From Acidimicrobiales bacterium (lineage in GTDB: Bacteria; Actinomycetota; Acidimicrobiia; Acidimicrobiales; Palsa-688), in the NCBI GenBank assembly GCA_036378675.1, contig DASUWA010000057.1, forward strand, positions 1 through 35,302: a stretch of DNA of 35,302 nt, read 5' to 3'. Both the position numbers and the translations under genes were made by a program. This document shows positions 31,744-35,302 of this stretch, one piece after another (position 1 is the first letter of the stretch; every line of letters starts with the position of its first letter). The notes below the pieces were generated by a model. The model was given only the letters and a program-made list of their open reading frames with translations. It made no database searches and had not been told where the DNA came from.

Positions 31744-32847
31744 TCATGCGGTCATCTCAGCCCACACGAACCCGGCGAGCTCTCTGGCGACCGCTGCGGC
31801 GACGGTGTTCTTGCTCTCTTTGCGTCCGGCCAGATGACGCCAGCGGGTGCACAGGCGTTGCTGGGCTTTCCAGGATCGGGCCATGACCATCGGGTCGAGC
31901 CCTTCTTGGCGGCGCTTGATGCGCGCGGACAGGACCGGGGCGTAGCGGTATGACCACGCGGATTCGACCAGCTGGTCGCGCACGTTGACATTCCCGGCGT
32001 GAGTCAACTGTCCCCGCCAGGTCGAATCACCAGACGAGTACTCGCGGGGGACCAGACCGCAGAAGTTCATGAACGCGCCCGCGGTGTTGAACCGCCTCCA
32101 GTCGCAGATCTCGGTGGCCAAGGTCAACGCCCCGACATGCTCGATACCCCGATAGGCGCCCAGGCGGGTGACCGCGTCGGCGAACAGCTCGTGGCTGAAC
32201 CAGGTCCTCAGCTCCGCCTCCATCGCGTCCAACGTCGCTTCTCGAGTCGATAACTCGGCCAGGTAGAACCCGTAGGCCACTCGCACCGCAGGGTCGTCGA
32301 AACCCCGCGTGGCTACCCAGTTGCGGTGCTTGATCGTCCAGGTGTACCCGTCACGCCAGACCACCGAGTGGCGCAACAGGAACGACCCGATCCGGTTGCG
32401 AGCCCGGGTCAGGTCCCGCACCGCCACCCTGCGGGCCCGACAGACATCGCGGACGCCTTCCTCCGCCGGCGAAGGCACCCTGATCGCGGTCAGCTCACCA
32501 GCCCGGTGCAGGCGAGCCAGTCGCTTGGCGTCACGCCGATCGGTCTTGATCTTGTCGCCCGGGGCCCGAGGTATCAGCGACGGGGCGATCACGTCGCAAC
32601 GCACACCGAGGCGGCCCAGCAACCGGTGCAACTCGTAGCCGGTCGGACCCGCCTCATAACACGCCCACAGCTTTCCCGGCGATCCCAAACGGGTTACGAG
32701 TCGGCGGACCGACTCCTCATCGTGGGCGATCTTCTCCACGTCCGCGACCCGGTCCTCTGGCCGGAGCACCCCCACCGCAATCGAATCCTTCGACACATCC
32801 AAGCCGAGGTGGACCACACCCCGATGCGACAAACTCTTACTGGACAC
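31744..32847 (-). CDS. IS110 family transposase
   Basis: 367 aa from GTG 32847; GGGAG lies 6 nt upstream, so the longer frame to 32967 is not used. The N-terminal RuvC-like DEDD domain shows LDVSK (D17), CYEAGPTGYEL (E65) and KTDRRDAKRLARL (D103, D106). The C-terminal domain has RGIEHVGALTLATEI and FCGLVPREYSSGDSTWRG, which contains the serine used for recombination. Length and all key residues are normal, so it should be active. IS110 enzymes are guided by a bridge RNA encoded in the element; see the upstream region. Confidence 0.93.
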   Translation of the reverse strand: MSSKSLSHRGVVHLGLDVSKDSIAVGVLRPEDRVADVEKIAHDEESVRRLVTRLGSPGKLWACYEAGPTGYELHRLLGRLGVRCDVIAPSLIPRAPGDKIKTDRRDAKRLARLHRAGELTAIRVPSPAEEGVRDVCRARRVAVRDLTRARNRIGSFLLRHSVVWRDGYTWTIKHRNWVATRGFDDPAVRVAYGFYLAELSTREATLDAMEAELRTWFSHELFADAVTRLGAYRGIEHVGALTLATEICDWRRFNTAGAFMNFCGLVPREYSSGDSTWRGQLTHAGNVNVRDQLVESAWSYRYAPVLSARIKRRQEGLDPMVMARSWKAQQRLCTRWRHLAGRKESKNTVAAAVARELAGFVWAEMTA

Positions 32848-32879
32848 GGTCGGCTCCCTTCCGTATGTGGCTCCATCCG

Positions 32880-33070
32880 CTCGATGCGGGATGACCCACG
32901 CATTTTCCTGCGGAACCGAGCCGGCCGTTCCATTACAACTGGCGCGATGGATGTGGGCTTCCATCACGCCCGCAGCATGAGGTTGCCCCGGACCCGGACC
33001 GGCTTGAACGGGCTGCCACCCTCACCAGCTGCGGGTTGGGCGCATCTTTACCGGGTGGATGCGCCTTGGG
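32880..33070 (-). ncRNA. candidate IS110 bridge RNA region
   Basis: Upstream of the transposase start and free of genes. Three hairpins are visible: ATGCG/CGCAT (32884-32888/32899-32903); an 11-bp stem with one mismatch, GGCGCGATGGA/TCCATCACGCC (32941-32951/32960-32970); and a perfect 8-bp stem GGCGCATC/GATGCGCC (33039-33046/33058-33065) with an 11-nt loop. In the IS110 group the bridge RNA lies in this position and is about 180 nt long. The boundaries and the donor and target loops cannot be assigned from one copy. Confidence 0.4.
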
Positions 33071-33174
33071 CGGGTTCGCCGTCGATTCTACGGCTGCCTC
33101 CTGCACGCCGACCGCCGATTAATTTCGCTATCCCGTTCGGACGATGGCCTCCAGCCAGCCGCTCGTATGGAGTG

Positions 33175-33837
33175 TTATGCGCTGCATTCGCCCGGGGCCG
33201 TCAAGACCGCCTCCTGGAATAGCGCGTCTAGGTAGGCAACCTCGTATCCGACGACCGAGAAGTCGCAGGGCTGGGTGTAGCTCTGAGCGATCGTGCTCTT
33301 GGTCGCCGATTCGAGGTCAGTGAGGTCGTCGATCGCCGCTATGTAACAGGGATTCCGTGCTGCCCCGGGTTGGAGATCAGCCACGGCTAGCTTGAGCGGT
33401 CCCACAATGACCCCGGAGATCGTGTTTGCTGGCTCCTCGCTCCACGCTGCGGCAGCAGCCGTGTGGGAACCCAAATCGCATGCATCCGGAGCTGTATCTG
33501 GCACCCTAAAGAAGCGGTCTAGAGCCTTCTGGGCTGAACTCCACTCTGCGTTTTGCTCGGGCGTGACATTGGCATCAGGCATGCCAGCGATGAGTCGGAG
33601 CTCAGCGATGGCGGCTTCGTAACCGGACTTGTTGCCCCCGTCAGTTGACTCCCCCATACGGAGATCCCTGATAGCTACCGGCAGGGCAAGGTTTTGCGCG
33701 GCACTTCCTCCCCATAGCCCGCTGCCCAGCCACTGTCTCTTGGCTGCCAAATACATCGAGCCAGATGGCCTCCCGGAAGGAGGGCCGCTACAGGACGCCA
33801 CGAGCAACGCGATCGCCAAGAGAGGGATCCGTCTCAT
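33175..33837 (-). CDS. lipoprotein of unknown function
   Basis: 220 aa. MRRIPLLAIALLVASC is a lipoprotein signal peptide with a good lipobox (VASC, Cys16), so I start at ATG 33837 rather than 9 codons earlier. The mature part is helical and alanine-rich (SAQKALDRFFRVPDTAPDAC, AAIDDLTDLESATKSTIAQS, YLDALFQEAVL), with four later cysteines (DACD, NPCY, QPCD, GECS) that could make two disulfides. I do not recognise the family. It begins just right of the IS110 element and ends 3 bp inside the spacer facing it. Confidence 0.68.
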   Translation of the reverse strand: MRRIPLLAIALLVASCSGPPSGRPSGSMYLAAKRQWLGSGLWGGSAAQNLALPVAIRDLRMGESTDGGNKSGYEAAIAELRLIAGMPDANVTPEQNAEWSSAQKALDRFFRVPDTAPDACDLGSHTAAAAAWSEEPANTISGVIVGPLKLAVADLQPGAARNPCYIAAIDDLTDLESATKSTIAQSYTQPCDFSVVGYEVAYLDALFQEAVLTAPGECSA

Positions 33838-34013
33838 ACATGCGGGCACGCACCATGTTCCCACGCAAGTCGAAGCCTGTCTCTGGACCCCCCGAAATCT
33901 GAGACGCCGCAGACGGGCACCCAGACATCGATCGCCGAATCTCGCGTGATCTGGGACCGTCGCAAGCGGGTGCGAGATGGAGCTGTGCGTGATTCTCTGG
34001 CGGCGGGCGATCT

Positions 34014-34427
34014 GTGAGTGAACGCGCCGAGTACTGGCGGCCTCGACCAGACCGTTTCGACGTTTCAGCGAAGTTGTGCTCCTACGTCAGAGGTATGAGA
34101 AGCGGGATTGTGGCGTACTGGAGTCCACCGCTTGTAAGAATGACCGTCTATCCCGCCGGAGTAGAACTTGGACCGGCGTCGAAATGGTTGAGGGTCGTTG
34201 TCCCTTTCTGGCAGGTCCGCTTCGACGAGATCGAAGTGGTCGAGGCTGTAGGCAACGGTTTGCTCGTCTCGGGCGTACGGTTTCGGACTATCGGCGGCGG
34301 CTGGAGGATATTCGCCACGCATCGCCCAGACGAGGTCCTTGACCTCTTCCGTCAGGCGGGTCTCGATGTAGATCCAACCCTATGGAGTTTTCGCCCCCTC
34401 GATCCCGGAAATGAGCTTCGCGACTGA
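34014..34427 (+). CDS. PH-like domain protein, paralogue of the 29138 gene
   Basis: 137 aa. Landmarks: VRMTVYPAGVELGPASKWLR, PFWQVRFDEIEVVEAVGNGL, VSGVRFRTIGGGWRIFATHR, PDEVLDLFRQ and a closing LWSFRPLD, matching the minus-strand paralogue position by position. Probably a PH-like beta-barrel with a C-terminal helix; function unknown. GTG 34014 is the first start; an ATG at 34095 (MRSGIVAYW) is a possible shorter one. A hairpin GCCGAG-TACGCG-CTCGGC (about 34524-34541) lies downstream. Confidence 0.65.
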   Translation: MSERAEYWRPRPDRFDVSAKLCSYVRGMRSGIVAYWSPPLVRMTVYPAGVELGPASKWLRVVVPFWQVRFDEIEVVEAVGNGLLVSGVRFRTIGGGWRIFATHRPDEVLDLFRQAGLDVDPTLWSFRPLDPGNELRD

Positions 34428-34595
34428 GAGAGGTTTGCGGGAGAAGCCCTGTCCCAGTGGTGTCGTCTGCAGGAGATCAGAGCGAGGCTGGGTTCTCCTA
34501 GTTCAAACCCGCTCGTATAACGCCGAGTACGCGCTCGGCCCCCGTGATGCCCCGCCGTCACGCTGAAGCGCAAGACAGAATCTTATGGGCGGGGA

Positions 34596-35299
34596 TCAGG
34601 AAGCCGACGCCGAGCAGTAGCCGGGACTGGCGCAGAACGAGACATCAATCGGAACATCGAGGGTTCGCAGAATCCCGTCCGGACCCTCGTAAGCAAGCAC
34701 CAAACCCTTGTCCTCCTCGACGTACTTGCTCGACATCTTGAACTCGACGCCGAGTTCGGTTGTAGCAACGTCATGGACGCCTACCAGAGCTTGTTGATAG
34801 GAGCCGCTACAAGGCGTGACCTCGGCCCCATCAGGGGGAAAGCCTGATGCCTCTAGCGACCCCCGGTTGAAGCCCAATACTTCCGCACCGACTGGTCTGG
34901 TCGAGAATCCTAGGACAGTCAGCTCGTCGGTGCCCCCCCAAAGCACTGACTGACACGATGTGGACAGATCCAGGCCGGCCTGCCGCGCACAACACGATCC
35001 CGCCGATGGTAGCCACTTCGCCATCACGGGTGAGTGCCCGGCAAGTCGAGATTCTTGAGCGCCGAACCAGACAGAACGAGAGCGGTGTAATCGGGAGTCC
35101 GCTGTGGAGTCAGTCCGGGTATGCCATTGGGCGGTACCGTCACTGGCACCGCTGAGGGCGTTCCTACCGGCGCATTGGCACCCGATACCTTCACGACCAG
35201 GGTGAACACAACGCCGGTCGCGATCACACCCACAATGCAGAGAACGCTGAACCACCGCGGAACCGCACGGCTAAGAACATCCCGCCCATCAGACTGCAC
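34596..35299 (-). pseudogene. membrane-anchored exported protein with two frameshifts (runs to the window edge)
   Basis: Frame one (GTG 35299) encodes a cytoplasmic start, one membrane helix (WFSVLCIVGVIATGVVFTLV) and a proline-rich linker, ending at a stop at 35024. A second frame continues DGEVATIGGIVLCAAGRPGS then VHIVSVSALGG. A third, from the seven-G run at 34933-34939, continues GGTDELTVLGFSTRPVGAEV to the C terminus (SFCASPGYCSASAS). One base less in the CCC/GGG run near 35028 and one less in the G7 run would give a single protein of about 234 aa. Broken as given. The true start may lie outside the window. Confidence 0.6.
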
Positions 35300-35302
35300 C
35301 TA

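Larger units (their letters stand above)
31744..33075 (-). mobile_element. IS110-family insertion sequence (ends not resolved)
   Basis: Defined by the transposase at 31744-32847 and the hairpin-rich 5' region up to about 33070. IS110 elements lack terminal inverted repeats, and I cannot see a duplicated target core, so both ends are approximate. A 10-bp direct repeat GGTCATCTCA (31737-31746 and 31750-31759) surrounds the transposase stop. The element sits among exported-protein genes and appears not to interrupt one. Confidence 0.6.

Noticed and set aside
31283-31837. 184-aa plus-strand frame left of the transposase
   Set aside because: Low-complexity arginine- and serine-rich translation overlapping the transposase end; no ribosome site.

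Overview
The window is high-GC DNA with GTG and TTG starts, many TetR/PadR/ArsR-type regulators and fatty-acid-type CoA enzymes. This is typical of an actinobacterium (Actinomycetota); the sequence alone does not fix the order. The left two thirds (about 0-24.6 kb) is metabolic and chromosomal in character. The right third (about 24.6-35.3 kb) is accessory: a toxin-antitoxin-like pair, an IS110-family insertion sequence, secreted or lipoprotein genes without assigned function, broken genes and a dispersed repeat.

0-6.7 kb: the tail of an upstream gene, a small membrane protein, a SAM methyltransferase, a DHFR/RibD-like reductase, a remnant of a DsrE-family gene, a lone molybdopterin oxidoreductase, an enoyl-CoA hydratase, a DUF429 protein and a small secreted protein. 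6.7-13.6 kb: a cupin of the manganese hydroxynitrile-lyase type, then two minus-strand units (metal-dependent hydrolase + acyl-CoA synthetase; SDR + acyl-CoA dehydrogenase). Each unit is divergent from a TetR gene with a clear palindromic operator, which suggests that each regulator controls its neighbour's fatty-acid or lipid-like CoA metabolism.

13.6-17.5 kb: a PadR - ABC ATPase - FtsX-type permease operon whose three genes overlap by ATGA, with a PadR-type operator in front. 17.5-24.6 kb: an alpha/beta hydrolase with a probable CTG start, two methyltransferases, a zinc-independent MDR reductase, small hypotheticals including a DUF2087 protein, an ArsR/SRPBCC pair, and a second DHFR-like reductase. 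Three regulators (both TetRs and ArsR) have a -10 box 6-7 nt before the start codon, so they are probably translated from leaderless mRNAs.

24.6-35.3 kb: a UPF0158-nucleotidyltransferase fusion followed by a HEPN protein; two SecDF-P1-like lipoproteins; a HIRAN protein; two paralogous PH-like proteins about 5 kb apart; a BNR-type beta-propeller lipoprotein with a 51-aa secreted protein just upstream of it; an IS110 transposase with hairpin-rich upstream DNA that may encode a bridge RNA; and further exported proteins. Three exported-protein genes here are each interrupted by one or two apparent single-base indels in base runs. This is either real decay or phase variation, or sequence error, and should be checked on reads. 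A dispersed repeat of about 61-66 bp occurs three times, with a half copy elsewhere. The best candidate for an undescribed system is the UPF0158-MNT/HEPN module.
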